From positions 8,130,451 through 8,194,450 of the forward strand of contig NW_022097996.1 of assembly GCF_002288925.2 (NCBI RefSeq): a stretch of DNA of 64,000 bases. The letters are read 5' to 3'. Origin of the DNA: Delphinapterus leucas (taxonomy: Eukaryota; Chordata; Mammalia; Artiodactyla; Monodontidae). Below the pieces are notes generated by a model. That model saw nothing but the letters and a program-made list of their open reading frames with translations. It ran no database searches and was not told the DNA's origin. Below, piece after piece: positions 1-10,767 of this stretch. A program made the position numbers and the translations under genes. Every line of letters starts with the position of its first letter. The stretch's first letter is position 1.

Positions 1-93
1 GCTCAGGCCCTGTCCACGAGCCAGACCGCCAGGCGTGTGAAGAGATCTCTGTGGGTTTCTGCAGGTCTGAATCCATTTCATGAGAGGGACGCA

Positions 94-297
94 GGGACAC
101 GGGCGGGCAGGGAGCGAGAAGGCAAGGCTTCCACAGAGACAGGAGTTCCTTTTCCTGCCAGGGAAGAGCTGAACTTCCTCTCTGACTGATCTGCTCTAAA
201 CAGTGTGTTTTTTCAGAACTGCAGGCGAATAAAATTGAAAAACAGGGACAGGATGCTGCTTGCTGATGGCGTGTCATGACCAGCTATTAAGGCTTCC
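94..297 (+). repeat. Left arm of 204-bp inverted repeat
   Basis: This segment is the reverse complement of 2130-2333. The two arms have the same length, no internal gap, and about five mismatches by eye (around 97-98% identity). The outer edge may run a further 8-9 bases with a one-base indel. The sequence is not low-complexity and I do not recognise it as a named mobile element. No terminal repeats or target-site duplications are obvious at the arm ends, so a local inverted duplication or an assembly fold-back are the main options. Confidence 0.9.
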
Positions 298-386
298 AAG
301 GTCAACCCTACCATCCATGTAGGCGCTAATTCTCCACATGACTGAGTGTCACCAGAGCAACATGTGACCTCTGGCTACTGCTGTGA

Positions 387-388
<2 letters not shown>

Positions 389-466
<78 letters not shown>

Positions 467-491
467 CAGAGAGGCAGAGAGACAGAGACAG
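389..491. repeat. Compound (TG)n(GA)n microsatellite
   Basis: About 22 TG units (389-432) pass directly into about 14 GA units (433-460) and then into an imperfect GACAGA tail. Short open frames through it encode only Cys-Val and Arg-Glu repeats and are not genes. The purine/pyrimidine switch makes it a likely length-variable marker. Confidence 0.95.
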
Positions 492-544
492 AAAATCACT
501 TTGTTATTGCAGAAAAGGTAGTCCTGTTCATTGTGGTCAAGAGA

Positions 545-690
545 ACGCAGGCTTTGGGGTCCAACAGGCTTATGCTTGAGAACTTCTTAGGAAGGCAGTT
601 AACCTCTCTAAGGATAGTTTCCTTATCTGTAAAACTGGGACTTTTACCACTAGTCATAAAGTTGTCGTAAGGTGCAACTGAAAAAAGCAT
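545..690 (+). mobile_element. MIR SINE fragment
   Basis: The sequence follows the MIR core and 3' order: a 'gctttggggtcc' start, 'ttaacctctct', 'tttccttatctgtaaaactggg' (split here), then 'gttgtcgtaagg'. It is strongly diverged, as expected of this ancient mammalian tRNA-derived SINE. Confidence 0.7.
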
Positions 691-749
691 GGTTCACTTA
701 GCAGAGTTCCTGGGACCATGTAGTTCTGTCATAGCTGCTGTTGTGGCTG

Positions 750-772
750 TTGTGTGTGTGTGTGTGTGTGTG
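750..772. repeat. (TG)n microsatellite
   Basis: Eleven or so perfect TG units immediately precede the L1 3'-end fragment. Confidence 0.9.
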
Positions 773-774
773 TT

Positions 775-1510
775 AAAATACACGCAACATAAGAGTTACC
801 AAATTAACCGTGTTTAAGTGCACAGCTCAGTGGCATTAGGTACATTCATATCGTTGTGCAACCATCACCACCATCCATCGCCGGAACTTTCTTATCCTCC
901 CAAACTGAAACTCTGTACTCAAATAACTCTCCACTTCCTTCTCCCCCCAGCCCCCAGCAGCCCCCATTCTACTTTCTGTCCATGAATCTGACCACTCCAG
1001 GTACCTCCTAGAAGTGGAATCATGCAGTATCTGTCCTTTTGCGACTGGCTTATTTCACTTAGCAGAATGTCCTCAAGGTTCATCCGTGTTGAAATGTGTC
1101 AGAATTTCCTATTTAAGGCTGAGTAATATTCTGGTGTATGTATAGACCACACTTTGTTTATCCATCCATCCACGGATGGACACATGGTTTGCTTCCACCT
1201 TTTGGCTACTGTGAATATTTCTGCTGTGAATGTGGGTGTGCAGATATCTCGCTGAGACCCTGCTCTCCATTCTTTTGGGTATATACCCGGAAGTGGGATT
1301 GCTGGATTATATGGTAATTCTTTCACTTTTTGAGGAACTGCCGTATGGTTTTCTACAACAGATGCACCGTTTTACATTCTCACCAATAGTGCACAAGGGT
1401 CCCAATTCTCCGCATTCTCACCAATACTTATTTTCTGTTTGTCTGTTTTTAATAATAGTCACCCTATGGCCGTTGCCTTTTAACTTAGAAATGTGGAGAC
1501 ATATTAAATG
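775..1510 (-). mobile_element. Old L1 LINE 3' fragment (ORF2 C-terminus)
   Basis: The minus strand at 1326-1099 translates to a clear L1 ORF2 C-terminal region, with motifs equivalent to ELPYNPAIPLPGIYPKE, ICTPTFTAEIFTVAKRWKQ and YSALNRK. ORF2 encodes the endonuclease/reverse transcriptase; only its extreme C-terminus and the 3' UTR remain. The 3' UTR lies to the left (775-1095), so the element runs right to left. It is too diverged and truncated to function. Confidence 0.88.
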
Positions 1511-1749
1511 TTTCTTTTCTTCCAGTTTCCTTGGTGGTGTCCACTGAACCACACCAGCATACTGGATGTGGTGGAGACCACAGAAATTCAGTAAAGAAGG
1601 GGAACAGGAAAAAGCTGGGGGGAGCACTTGTAATTCATCAAGAGCTAAGGATTATCTATTTTGTGGCGTGTGTAGAAGGTGGACGCCCCGTCAGAGGCGT
1701 GTCAAGTGGGCGGGGCATCGGTCTGGGAGGAAGAACTAACATGTATTAA

Positions 1750-1925
1750 GTTCCAGTTGGTTGTTAGGCCCAATGTGGGGCATTTACTCTTCCTAGTAAC
1801 TCTGCTTGGGAGGAGGTGTTGGAAACTGAGGCCCCGGGAAGCGGAGGCTGAGCAGGGGCTCCCACGGCTGGTGAGCGGCAGAGCTGGGACTTGAACCCGG
1901 GTCCTGGGACTCCACATTGGTGCCG
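1750..1925 (-). mobile_element. MIR SINE
   Basis: Antisense MIR hallmarks appear in order: 'aactgaggcccc', 'ctggtgagcggcagagctggg' (diverged; split here) and 'acttgaacccggg', the last being the complement of the tRNA B-box-like region. Confidence 0.8.
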
Positions 1926-2129
1926 AGGAGGCGGCCCTCAGCCCTGGCGTTAGCGTACGATTTGGCCTTAAAACAAGTCGCGTCTCCCTCCGGGGCCTTG
2001 CCTCCCTCGTCAATGATGTGGGCGTGGGGCGGAGGGCCGTGTGAGCCCCAGGTTCTCAGCTTCTGTGGGGCTCTGCCCTCCATCTGGTCTCGGGAGGGTC
2101 TGGGCCTGGGGGCAGCTGGTCCGACGGGT

Positions 2130-2333
2130 GGAAGCCTTAATAGTTGGTCATGACACGCCATCAGCAAGCAGCATCCTGTCCCTGTTTTTCAATTGTATTC
2201 GCCTGCAGTTCTGAAAAAACACACTGTTTAGAGTGGATCAGTCAGAGAGGAAGTTCAGCTCTTCCCTGGCAGGAAAAGGAACTCCTGTCTCTGTGGAAGC
2301 CTTGCCTTCTCGCTCCCTGCCCGCCTGTGTCCC
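2130..2333 (-). repeat. Right arm of 204-bp inverted repeat
   Basis: This is the inverted partner of 94-297. The spacer between the arms (298-2129) carries a TG/GA microsatellite, two MIRs and an old L1 end. The few substitutions between the arms argue against a simple read-through copy of the same molecule, but they do not exclude a haplotype-mixing assembly error. A recent inverted duplication or gene conversion between the arms would also fit. Confidence 0.9.
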
Positions 2334-2599
2334 CCATCCCTGCAGGACGGTGAGCGTTGAGGGCTGCACGTGTGTGTGTGGGTGTGTGTGCTGGGTGGGG
2401 AAGGCCAGCTGACAGGGAAGTCACGGTGGGGACCACCAGAGGAGCCTTCTGGACACGTCCATGGACTCTGGGCAGGCAGCGAGGGCTCTGCTTTCTGTGT
2501 CAGCTGCAGACCTCGATGCTAAGTGGCCGCAGGCTGGTGGCCCCCGTCTCCCAGACCCCGTGCTTCTCCCCGTGGCTAGGATGATGGGGATGGCCAGAC

Positions 2600-2720
2600 C
2601 AGCTGGGGCAGTCCCTGTGCGGCGCTGAGTGCTATAGGTGAGTCACTTAGTCCACCCCTCCCAGGAACCAGCTCTGCGAGGTAAGTAGTCATAATACCTC
2701 CCTTAGAGAGCAGCTTAGCG
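2600..2720. mobile_element. Possible MIR/L2 remnant
   Basis: A weak match to the MIR 3' half is visible ('ctctgcgaggtaagtag' followed by 'tcataatacctccc'). Divergence is high and the boundaries are guesses. Confidence 0.35.
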
Positions 2721-2874
2721 TACTTAGTCCCACCGACCATAGGAGGTAGGGGCTGGGATGGGGGTACCTGCCCTTCCTCACCTCCTGGGGTTATTGGGAC
2801 AATCAGAACTGGATGGATAGAATTAACATTTATAAGAGTGAGTTTAGGGTGGAAAATATAATGCAAAGAACAAA

Positions 2875-3000
2875 TAAGATATTTCCATGGGGAAGCAAAG
2901 GTCTTTGGAGTTGAGGTTAGAAAGCTAATGTCTTTTAGCAAGTTGCTCATCTTCCCCAAGCCTCAGTTTCCTCATCTGTAAAATGGGAAAACCATCACCC
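2875..3000 (+). mobile_element. MIR SINE
   Basis: The stretch 'aagcctcagtttcctcatc' followed by 'tgtaaaatggg' is the conserved MIR core in sense orientation, preceded by a diverged 'agcaagttgctcatc' segment. Confidence 0.85.
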
Positions 3001-3184
3001 CATGTGCTTACAAGACAGAGTTGGTGGCAGGGTGATGTGAAAGAACATTTGTAGTTGTGTTTGATAAGCCACAAAGCACACTCCATGCTGGCTGTGGTGA
3101 CAGAGAGAGGCCTAGGGGCTCAGGCCATTGCCGGGGGGGGGGGAGTTCATTCATGTGGTGGAAGTTTCTGGGGATGTCTCTGTC

Positions 3185-3425
3185 TAAAGGAGGACGCATT
3201 CAAAGACGTACAAGATCCAGTCTCTGCCTCCAGGGGCTCTGTGGATGGCGGGCAAAGAGACCAGGACATGCATAACCAAAAATTAGCTCCTCAAGCCAGA
3301 GAGTGGGAAGTTTCTTAAAGGCAGAACTTCCGGAGAGCCCTAGGTAGGTGAAGGAAGGAGAAGTCAGGGCAGGCTGCATGGAGGAGGTGGGCAGCCTGGG
3401 AGGGGGAGGCTTGAATTCCCATTTC
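3185..3425 (-). mobile_element. L2 LINE 3' fragment
   Basis: Antisense L2 3'-UTR landmarks are present: 'ccagtctctgcctccagggg', a diverged dup of 'aaagagaccagg', then 'gaagtcagggcagg' and 'catggaggagg'. L2 is an ancient mammalian LINE; only non-coding 3' sequence is left. Confidence 0.6.
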
Positions 3426-5232
3426 CAGTTTCCACGATGGCCTGCCTGGGAGACTTCCCCAACCCTGGCTTCTCATCCTCGTCCCACTGCGAGTCCTCCC
3501 ACTTAGAGCGTTTGTCATTTTTCTTTTTCTCCCTTTTTCTTCAGCAGAAGTGCATTGGGCATGTATTATTTATGACAATTAAGTTAATATTTTATATTTT
3601 ATAAGCTTAAATCTTTTATCGTCTCATAATACATGGAGTCCCTGGGGAGCCAGCGTGCCCTGGGCACTCCATGGAGGTCCCACCTGAAAAGGAGCCCCTC
3701 TGGGTGGGCCTGGGCCATCCTGGGCTGGTGGGGGCACTGCGGCACCCGGGGACCTGGCAGCGTGACCCGCAGGCTGCGTCCATCCCTGGACTGCCAGGCC
3801 GGGCTAGCTGGTGGGGCGGCCAGTCTCCTCCACCCACGTTCACTGAGTTCCAGAGACCCGGCAGGGGGAGGCATGTGTAGGGCCTTCTCGGGGCCCGAGT
3901 GCCAGGGGCGTCCGGCAGAGCTGCTCCACTTCTGCAACGGCAGCGGCCGCAGAGGGACCACGCTGGGGACCCCGGTGTTAGTGGTAAGCGGACAAAGTGG
4001 TGCGAAGTGAAAAGGGCAGGGTGCAGGTGTGTCTCAGATGCTTCCTGTTGGTAAAGAGACAGGGAAATCAGACAGTGTGTTCCTCTTTGCTTGTGTGGGC
4101 ATAAAGGGCTTCTACAGGGCTGGAATATGGTGCTGGCCTATGGGCCCCGGTGGGGGAGGTGACAGGAGGGCCTTATACACACGTATGTGTAGTTTCTGTA
4201 TTTATACACATAATCATGTGTGTATATATATATTTGTATATCTATAATTTTTGGAACGGTTTGAGTATATTAAAACCATCTTTAATGTCTCATTCCACCA
4301 ATGGTGTGAAGCCCTAAGGTCTTGCCTTCCCTGGCCTGGGCCCGATGGAGGTGGGCTTGCCCTCAAGCCCCTGCCCGTCCCCCACTTCCCAGGGCTCCGG
4401 CCCTGCTCCCTCCTCTCCTGGGCGCTGACCTCCCTCACCATTCCCTCCTTCCCAGCCCTCTGCTCCTCCACCCTGTCCTCGGGTCCTGGCCGGCTCCTGC
4501 TCTGGGACTGGTATCTTCTACCCCAACTCCCCTGCTCACTTGTCTTGTCTGGCCCAGCTGCTCGCTGGTCTGTCCAGTCCATTTGTTCTGAGATGTTCAT
4601 AGCTGATAATGATGTGTGTCCACCAGACCAGGCCCTACCCCCAGACCGTGACAGCGGTACGTTCTCATGGGATGAAACTCGGAAAATATCAAACCTTGAT
4701 TTCTGAATGACCCACAGCCTCCTACCCAGAGGTCATCGACTTTCACCTCTCGTTCCTTTCCTTTGTTTTGTTAACATTTGCACGGTCAGCGTTATTTTCA
4801 AAAGCCAAGTTGATATCGTGCTCTCCCTACACTTTTCTCTTCTGCTTGTTTCCCCTGAATATTCTGTTACAAGCATTCTCCAAGTTTTTATGAACCCTTC
4901 ATGAAAAACATTTCTAGAATTTATTATAGAGATGCACCGTACAGCGAACTGCTCCCTAGTTTCTAAACAGCATTTACACTCCAACAGCGGCTGGGGAAGT
5001 GGCCTCTAACTCCGATGGAAGGGACAGAATGTGCTGATGTCTGTAAAGAACCCAGAGCAGATGTCCAAGATGACACAGAGGACCCTCATGTGTCCGCCTG
5101 ACCACCACACGCACCTGAATCTAGGAGGCCTCTTCAGGCCCCCAAATTCTGAGGTTTGGTTTTCTCTGTGAGAAAGCGACACATATGACCAATGATCCCC
5201 TTTAGATGGGAGGAAAGGAGGCTGCTGGGGCC
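3425..5232. other. No gene recognised; unique sequence
   Basis: I see no convincing exon, RNA gene or young repeat. There is a short TA/TG-rich patch at about 4170-4245, C-rich sequence with several overlapping open frames at 3630-4010 and 4250-4700, and AT-richer sequence after 4700. The open frames overlap on both strands and show no recognisable domain, so they are not called as genes. Confidence 0.6.
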
Positions 5233-5434
5233 AGGAAGGAAGGAAGGGAGGAAGGAAGGAAGGCAGGAAGGGAGGGAGGGAGGAAGGAAGGAAGGAAGGA
5301 AGGGAGGAGGGAGGGAGGAAAGGAGGAAGGAAGGGAGGAGGGAGGGAGGAAAGGAGGAAGGAAGGGAGGGAGGGAGGGAGGGAGGAAAGGAAGGGAGGGA
5401 GGGAGGAAAGGAGGAAGGAAGGAAGGAAGGAAGG
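5233..5434. repeat. (GGAA/GGGA)n polypurine tract
   Basis: This is about 200 bases of almost pure purine on the plus strand, with a single C at 5264. It mixes GGAA and GGGA units. Both strands are open (Lys/Glu/Gly/Arg-rich on plus, Pro/Ser/Leu-rich on minus), which is a compositional artefact. Such tracts can form triplex (H-DNA) structures and are unstable in length. Confidence 0.95.
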
Positions 5435-5839
5435 TAGGTGGAAGGGCAGTGGAAAGGGGGGGGGTCCTTTGCCTGCAGGCCGCCCACCCTGGGCTTCTCA
5501 TTGCAAAGCCTTGGCCTTTCTAAGGAACTGCCTGGGGTTACTCTTTCTTCATACTTCCTCCCCTCCCTAAACTGAGGGAGGTGGGGGACTGGCTGGAGCC
5601 AGGATGGAAAAGGTGAGTGATTGTTGAAAGGTGGGAAACCCCAGCCGTGGAGGCATGAATAATTCAGTGCATGAGCAGTTAGCAAGTTATGCTTTTAAGG
5701 AGTGAATGGGAAGCTTGTTCTGCTAACGGGCTGACATCCTTTTGCTCTTTGGAGAGCAGCTTCCCCGAGTTCCATGGACTCCAGCGTGAGCACCCCGGTC
5801 TGCGTGCTGAGTGGGAGCACGGGCACAGGGAGGGCCTGG

Positions 5840-5945
5840 GACAATCGCTCATTCATTCAACAGACGTGTATTCAAGCACCCGCTGTCCTGGGGGCTGTGC
5901 TGGGGAAGGGGTGAGTACAAATGAGAGTTGGCACAGATCCTTGTG
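5840..5945 (-). mobile_element. L2 LINE 3' end
   Basis: 'ctcattcattcaacagacg', then 'gtattcaagcacccgctgt' and 'gggggctgtgctggggaag', match the antisense L2 terminus, the part that ends in a TGAATGAATG-type tail. Confidence 0.7.
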
Positions 5946-6865
5946 GAGGACGTGTGGTCCTCAGGTGACCTCTCCTCCCCTCACACCCAACAATCTCTTT
6001 CCTCCTGCTCGCCGTGGATGAGTCTCTGCTCCAAGTGCTTTGCTGGCACCAGCCACGTCCCTGTCTGGGTTCCACTGTCCTCATCTGTAGAAGGACAGAT
6101 GTACACAGAGGTCCCTTACGTCCTTCCAGCCCATAAACACTCGTCCCCCCCCACAGGGGGTGTCTGGTAAGAGGGGAGGGGTGGGCTTGGCCCAACCATA
6201 ATGGTTACAGGGCCCTCAAGGCTGCAGTTCCGTTTGGTTTCACTGGCCGGTCACTCCTTGTCACCCCAGGTCCTCAGTCTCGCTCCTTCGGTGGTGCCTC
6301 CCCCTGCCTTTTTTATCCACACTTCGCCTCTTTTCTATTTCAAACCTGTAAGGTAGATCTGTAATGGGTTTTTGAGACTTGAATGCATTTGCATGTTTCC
6401 TCCTCTTGGCCTTTCATTGGTAAAGTGGGGTTGAGTGGTGAGCTGTCTCCTTTCTGGGCCTCTATGGCAGTTACCACCCTTCACTCTTCCTTCTGCCAAA
6501 GTCTCCTCTGGTCTCACTGGCTCCGGCTGGGCTCTGGTCCTCCCTGAACCCGTCGCTGTGGCTGGATCTGAGAGACCTGCCCTCCCTGGAGCGGGGAGTG
6601 TGTGTGAACCAAGAGTTGGGGCTTCCACGGTAGAAAATGGGTGAACGTAACCAGGTAGCTAAAGCTACAGAAGCCCACCTAACCCCCTCTGGCCAAACTG
6701 AACAAAGCTAGTTATTTCTCCAAATCCCTGAAGGATGAAAGCCACGTAATTTATTAAACGACTCAAATTGCTTCTCTGAGTGCCTGAAGTGTATTCTTCC
6801 TCTCTCCCCTCCATTTATTAGTGTCCCCTGCACAACAAGTATTTCCCTGCTTCCTAGTTTAATTA
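5946..6865. other. No gene recognised
   Basis: Unique, fairly GC-rich sequence up to 6640 and AT-rich afterwards. Open frames are short and lack recognisable domains. Confidence 0.55.
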
Positions 6866-6867
6866 TA

Positions 6868-6962
6868 CTTTAAAATACCTGTGTCACCTTGGGTGAATCC
6901 CCAAACCTCATGGGGATGCGGATCCCTTATCTATAAAATGAGAGGGCTGGCCTAAATTAGTA
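6868..6962 (+). mobile_element. MIR SINE fragment
   Basis: 'gtcaccttgggtgaatcc', then 'ttatctataaaatgagagg', follow the MIR core; the remainder is decayed. Confidence 0.6.
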
Positions 6963-7872
6963 ATTTTCTAACATTTTTAAAACAGAGGCATCTTTTTCTC
7001 AAATTAAATCCGACACAAAGTCCCAAAATACAAAACAGATACCAATAATGTTCTCATAAAAAAAAAGGGTCCCCACCTTAAGACTTAGAATATTCACTTT
7101 TTATCAAATCAGTAAATGAGAAAAATGGGTCCAGCCAGACAACACTCATATGCGAAATTAGGGATTGTAATTAATATATTTACACATCAGTCTTGGCGTT
7201 TAATTACATCCATTGTGTGTGTGTGTAACACAGTCTTAAGAAAATTCTCATCAGCTCAAATCAGTAGTTGTAAGAGTTTTCTAACAGCTCAGTTGATAAT
7301 TGTTGAGCCGTTCCATCTTGAGTGAGACAGATCCAGAAACGTGATGGAGGGTATTGCACAATTGTCTTTTCACAGTAGAATCTCTAACCCACGTCCATTC
7401 CTTATCATGCCTGTGAATAGGATACTAATCCAGACAGAACCCCACAGAAGGCACTAACGTCATCTGTGGAATGATGAGAGCATGATGGGTTGCGCTTTAT
7501 CTGAGGCTGCACATCTGCCTTTCATGCTGAGTCTGGAAGGTGTTTCAAGCTTATACACGCCTGGCGTTCTCTGAGCGCAGCCCATGGGAGCCTTCGGAGT
7601 GCCCAGGCTCTTGTGTTTAACAGGGCTGGGTGTGCCCAGCTCTGTGCTCACTAAAGACCTCTACATGGCCACGGCCATGTTCCAGGGAGTTCACATATGA
7701 GGGGCTTCCGGGTCCCACTGCACAAATGTGACATAAGCCCAAGTCAATGGTATTGGTGGCCTCTGAGGTATCCAAATTTGGCACATAACTTAGAGCATTA
7801 AGGTTGCTTTTCTTGTGGTTTGAAAACATAGTTATATCGACTTAATGAGACTTGCCTTCAACTTCTTGAGAG
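6963..7872. other. No gene recognised
   Basis: AT-rich unique sequence to about 7460 and mixed composition afterwards. No repeat, RNA gene or exon stands out. Confidence 0.5.
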
Positions 7873-8090
7873 CAGTGTTTCTCAGCTTTTATCGTGCGTC
7901 AGGTTTAGCGTGCCAAATTTTCAAAACGTAGCGTGCAGTCGCCTGGAGGGTCTGGTAAAGATCAGATCCTTGGGCCGCACCCACAGTGATTGTGGCTCAG
8001 CAGGTCTGCGGGAGCCTGAGAATTTGCATTCTTGACCGGCTCCCAGGTGATGCTGACGCTGGCCCACAGTGAGTGGTGAGATTCTAGTTC
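7873..8090 (-). mobile_element. MER5-like hAT DNA transposon fossil
   Basis: The left edge 'cagtgtttctcag' resembles the hAT-Charlie terminal repeat. Inside are the MER5 landmarks 'cctggagggtctggtaaag', 'cctgagaatttgcattc' and 'cccaggtgatgctgacgct'. MER5 elements are non-autonomous and were moved by a Charlie-type transposase. The right terminal repeat is eroded. Confidence 0.82.
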
Positions 8091-8602
8091 AACAGCTTGA
8101 AAATGACCTGGTCAGAGATCTCTGTGGGGTCCTTCTTACTTTAAACACATACGACTCGCTGAGGTGGGACACAGAGGGTATTTCTCTAGGTCCCCCTCCT
8201 TTCACAATTCCAGCACAGATGACCACCTAGGAGAGCAGACTAGAAACTTTCTGAAAGTCCTGTAAGCTCTAAAGTGCTCTTCTCTCTGCCAGTGAGGAAG
8301 GGGCTTTCACAGGTAACTTTCAATCAGACACACAGGAGCACTAGAGGCAGAGTCAGACCTGCCTTTCTCCTTGCCAGGAGCTGCGGCGTTTCGAGGAGAC
8401 CCCTCACCTCGCCGTGCCCAGTGTCCTCGTCTGCAGCGTCAACTGACTAATCTCCTCCTGCCTTCCGCACAGGAGGATGGATCTGAAAGTGTCTTGTACG
8501 CAGACCTACCACTGTCCATACACCTGTGAGGAGCCCTTACTATCGATATCTGTGAAACCCTTCCTCCTGCTATTTCTGGGCAGCACGGGACACTTGAGGC
8601 CT
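8091..8602. other. No gene recognised; possible MIR trace
   Basis: Mostly unassigned. A very weak MIR-like pattern lies around 8350-8450 ('cagtgtcctcgtctgcagc'). No coding evidence. Confidence 0.4.
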
Positions 8603-8616
8603 CTGAATTCTTTCTT

Positions 8617-8828
8617 TTTCTTTTTTGTTTGTTTTTTGCGGTACGCGGGCCTCTCACTGTTGTGGCCTCTCCCGTTGCGGAGCACAGGCTCCGGACGCGC
8701 AGGCTCAGCGGCCATGGCTCACGGGCCCAGCCGCTCCGCGGCACGTGGAATCTTCCCGGACCGGGGCACGGACCCGTGTCCCCTGCGTCGGCAGGCGGAC
8801 TCCCAACCATGGCGCCACCAGGGGAGCC
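8617..8828 (-). mobile_element. CHR-type SINE (tRNA-derived, cetacean)
   Basis: A full-length antisense copy. The T-rich tail complement is at the left, followed by 'gcggtacgcgggcctctcac', with the promoter end at the right ('gcgccaccaggggagccc'). The target-site duplication CTGAATTCTTTCTT is perfect at 8603-8616 and 8829-8842, which fixes the insertion ends and suggests a fairly recent event. CHR SINEs are RNA polymerase III products moved by L1 machinery. Confidence 0.96.
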
Positions 8829-8842
8829 CTGAATTCTTTCTT

Positions 8843-9265
8843 CATCAAGAACCCCGCGATGCGGCTCAGGTTCCAGAAGTGTAGCTGCAGAGCAGAACTC
8901 ACTCTCGGGCCTCGGGGTCCCCCTCCAGGCTACCCTTTGTGTGGATGAACGGAGCCCAGCTCAACCCACATGATCCTCTGCCCCGGGGGGTGGTCAGACA
9001 AGCCTGTCTGGGTGCCGAGATCCGGCCTCGTGCTCCACTGCTCCTGGAGCAGGCCCGAAGCAAAGGACCCCGTCGGTGTCTTGGTCTCCTGGCTCCTGCG
9101 GGCTGCTGAGGGGCGGGAGCGGCCGCGACTCGGGAAGATGACTCGATGGTACTGCTGATGCTGGCGGTGATGCCGATGGTGCGAGCTGGAAATGGGGTGC
9201 TACGTCATCGCTGTCATCGTCGTCATCATCCGAGCAGCCACCAGGTTGTGGGGCTGGGCACTGGG
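8843..9265. other. No gene recognised
   Basis: GC-rich unique sequence with a short trinucleotide-like patch at 9140-9235 (TGATGCTGG and CATCGT/CATCATC words). No exon or RNA gene recognised. Confidence 0.5.
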
Positions 9266-9289
9266 CGGCACGCGGCGTACTTTGTGTCT

Positions 9290-9430
9290 CGACCTCAGGG
9301 CAGCCCCTTAAGTGTCATCATCCCCATTTGACAGATGAGGAGACTGAGGCTCAGAGAGGATCTGCAACTGACCCAAAGTCACACTGCTACTAAGCACGTA
9401 TGGATCTGAAACTCAAGAGTCTTTGGGGCA
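9290..9430 (-). mobile_element. MIR SINE
   Basis: 'catccccatttgacagatg' followed by 'aggagactgaggctcagag' is the antisense MIR core; the downstream 'cccaaagtcacactgctac' matches its tRNA-proximal half. Confidence 0.88.
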
Positions 9431-9719
9431 CCTGCCGGTGGCCAGCACATCAGCAACGCACCCCAGGGGAAGCCTGTGTTGATTCATTGGTGCAAGGGAG
9501 CAGGCAAGGCTGGGCTGGGGCATGTGGAGGTGAGCATGCTGAGGCCATTAAATGTCACACGTACACCCTTGCCATCTGTCAGCCCTGTCCCCATCAAAGG
9601 CCGGGGGTCAGGGAGGTAAGAGGGTAGACAGGCCTGGCAGCCACTGGCCTCCCTGGGTGCTGGTGCCCTTCGGGGCCTGAGCTCAGGGCCAAGGTCGTCT
9701 CCCATTCCGTCCGCTTTTA

Positions 9720-10275
9720 AGCTGCCATCAAGCTGACCTTCGTAAGATGCGCGCCGCCCCCTTCCTGGAAAGCCCCCTAGGGCTCCCTGTTGCGTATAAG
9801 GTCAGAGCCAGGCTGCTCAGCCCAGCGTGAGGCCCGTGTCTCTGACTCGCTGGCCCTGTGCCCTGTGTGGCCCCGTCCCACCTGGAGCTTCCTCTTGTTT
9901 CCCATAAACATCCTCAACATTTTGCCTTTTGGCCTTTGCTCATGCTTTCATCTCTACCCTCAGTGTCCTTCTCCTTATTTAGTTTGGGCAAGTCCTCATC
10001 CTGCAAAGCTCAGTTAAATTTCCTGTGCTCCATACCATCTTCCTTGACCTCTGAGACCCTCCAGGCTTCCTGCTTCTCTCCTCTGGACTCCCTCAGCCCC
10101 TCCTCTGTTACCCTCACCTCGCACTCACCACTTTCCCATAGTCTCCTTTCCTCCTCCGCCCAGGACGTGTGCTTGTCGAAGGTGGGAACTTTGTCTGGTT
10201 TGGTTGTGGTCCCGGACAGCGATCTGCAGACAGCTGGCACTCAGCACATCACTGTGGAAGAAATGACAGGCGATG
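9720..10275 (+). mobile_element. L2 LINE 3' fragment
   Basis: Sense-strand L2 3'-UTR order is visible: a 'cctttggcctttgctcatg'-like region near 9925, 'aagctcagttaaatttcctg', 'ccttgacctctgagaccc', 'cgaaggtgggaactttgtc' and 'cagctggcactcagcac'. Open frames here derive from C/T-rich L2 sequence and are not genes. Confidence 0.72.
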
Positions 10276-10429
10276 CTAGGGTGGCAAGCACACTGCTCTT
10301 GGAATTTGAGGATCTGGGTCTAGTACTGGCTCCCTGTGTGGATCCGTATAATTCACCCACAGAGGGAGCTTTCTGATGCAGGTGTTCTGAGACTGCTCTT
10401 TGAGCAACTCTGGCCCAGGTGGACTTTGG

Positions 10430-10443
10430 GGCAGGTCCTTTCT
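10430..10443. repeat. Target-site duplication of L1 (left)
   Basis: GGCAGGTCCTTTCT is repeated exactly at 11862-11875, bracketing the L1 insertion between them. Confidence 0.95.
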
Positions 10444-10516
10444 TTTTTTTTTTTAATTGAAGTATAGTTGACTTACAATGTTGTGTTAGTTTCTGGTGTA
10501 CAGCAAAGTGATTCAT

Positions 10517-10561
10517 ATATATATATATATATATAAAATATATATATTATATATATATAAT
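10517..10561. repeat. (AT)n expansion within L1 3' UTR
   Basis: Alternating A/T with small breaks, arising from the TATATA stretch common in this L1 3' UTR. Confidence 0.85.
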
Positions 10562-10767
10562 TTTTCATATTCTTTTCCATTACAGGTTATTACAAGATAT
10601 TGAATATAGTTCTCTGTTCTATACAGTAGGACCTTGCTGTTTATCTATTTTATATATAGTAGTTTATATGTGCTAATCCCACACTCCTAATTTATCCACT
10701 CCCCTCCCTTTCACCTTTGGTAACCATAAGTTTGTTTTGTACGTCTGTGAGTCTGTTTCTGTTTTAT

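Noticed and set aside
5134..5685. 183-residue minus-strand open frame
   Set aside because: Most of it is Pro-Ser-Phe-Leu repeats translated from the GGAA polypurine tract.
8617..8828. tRNA-like A and B boxes suggesting a tRNA gene
   Set aside because: They belong to a CHR SINE with target duplications and tail; there is no complete cloverleaf. The same holds for the other nine SINEs.
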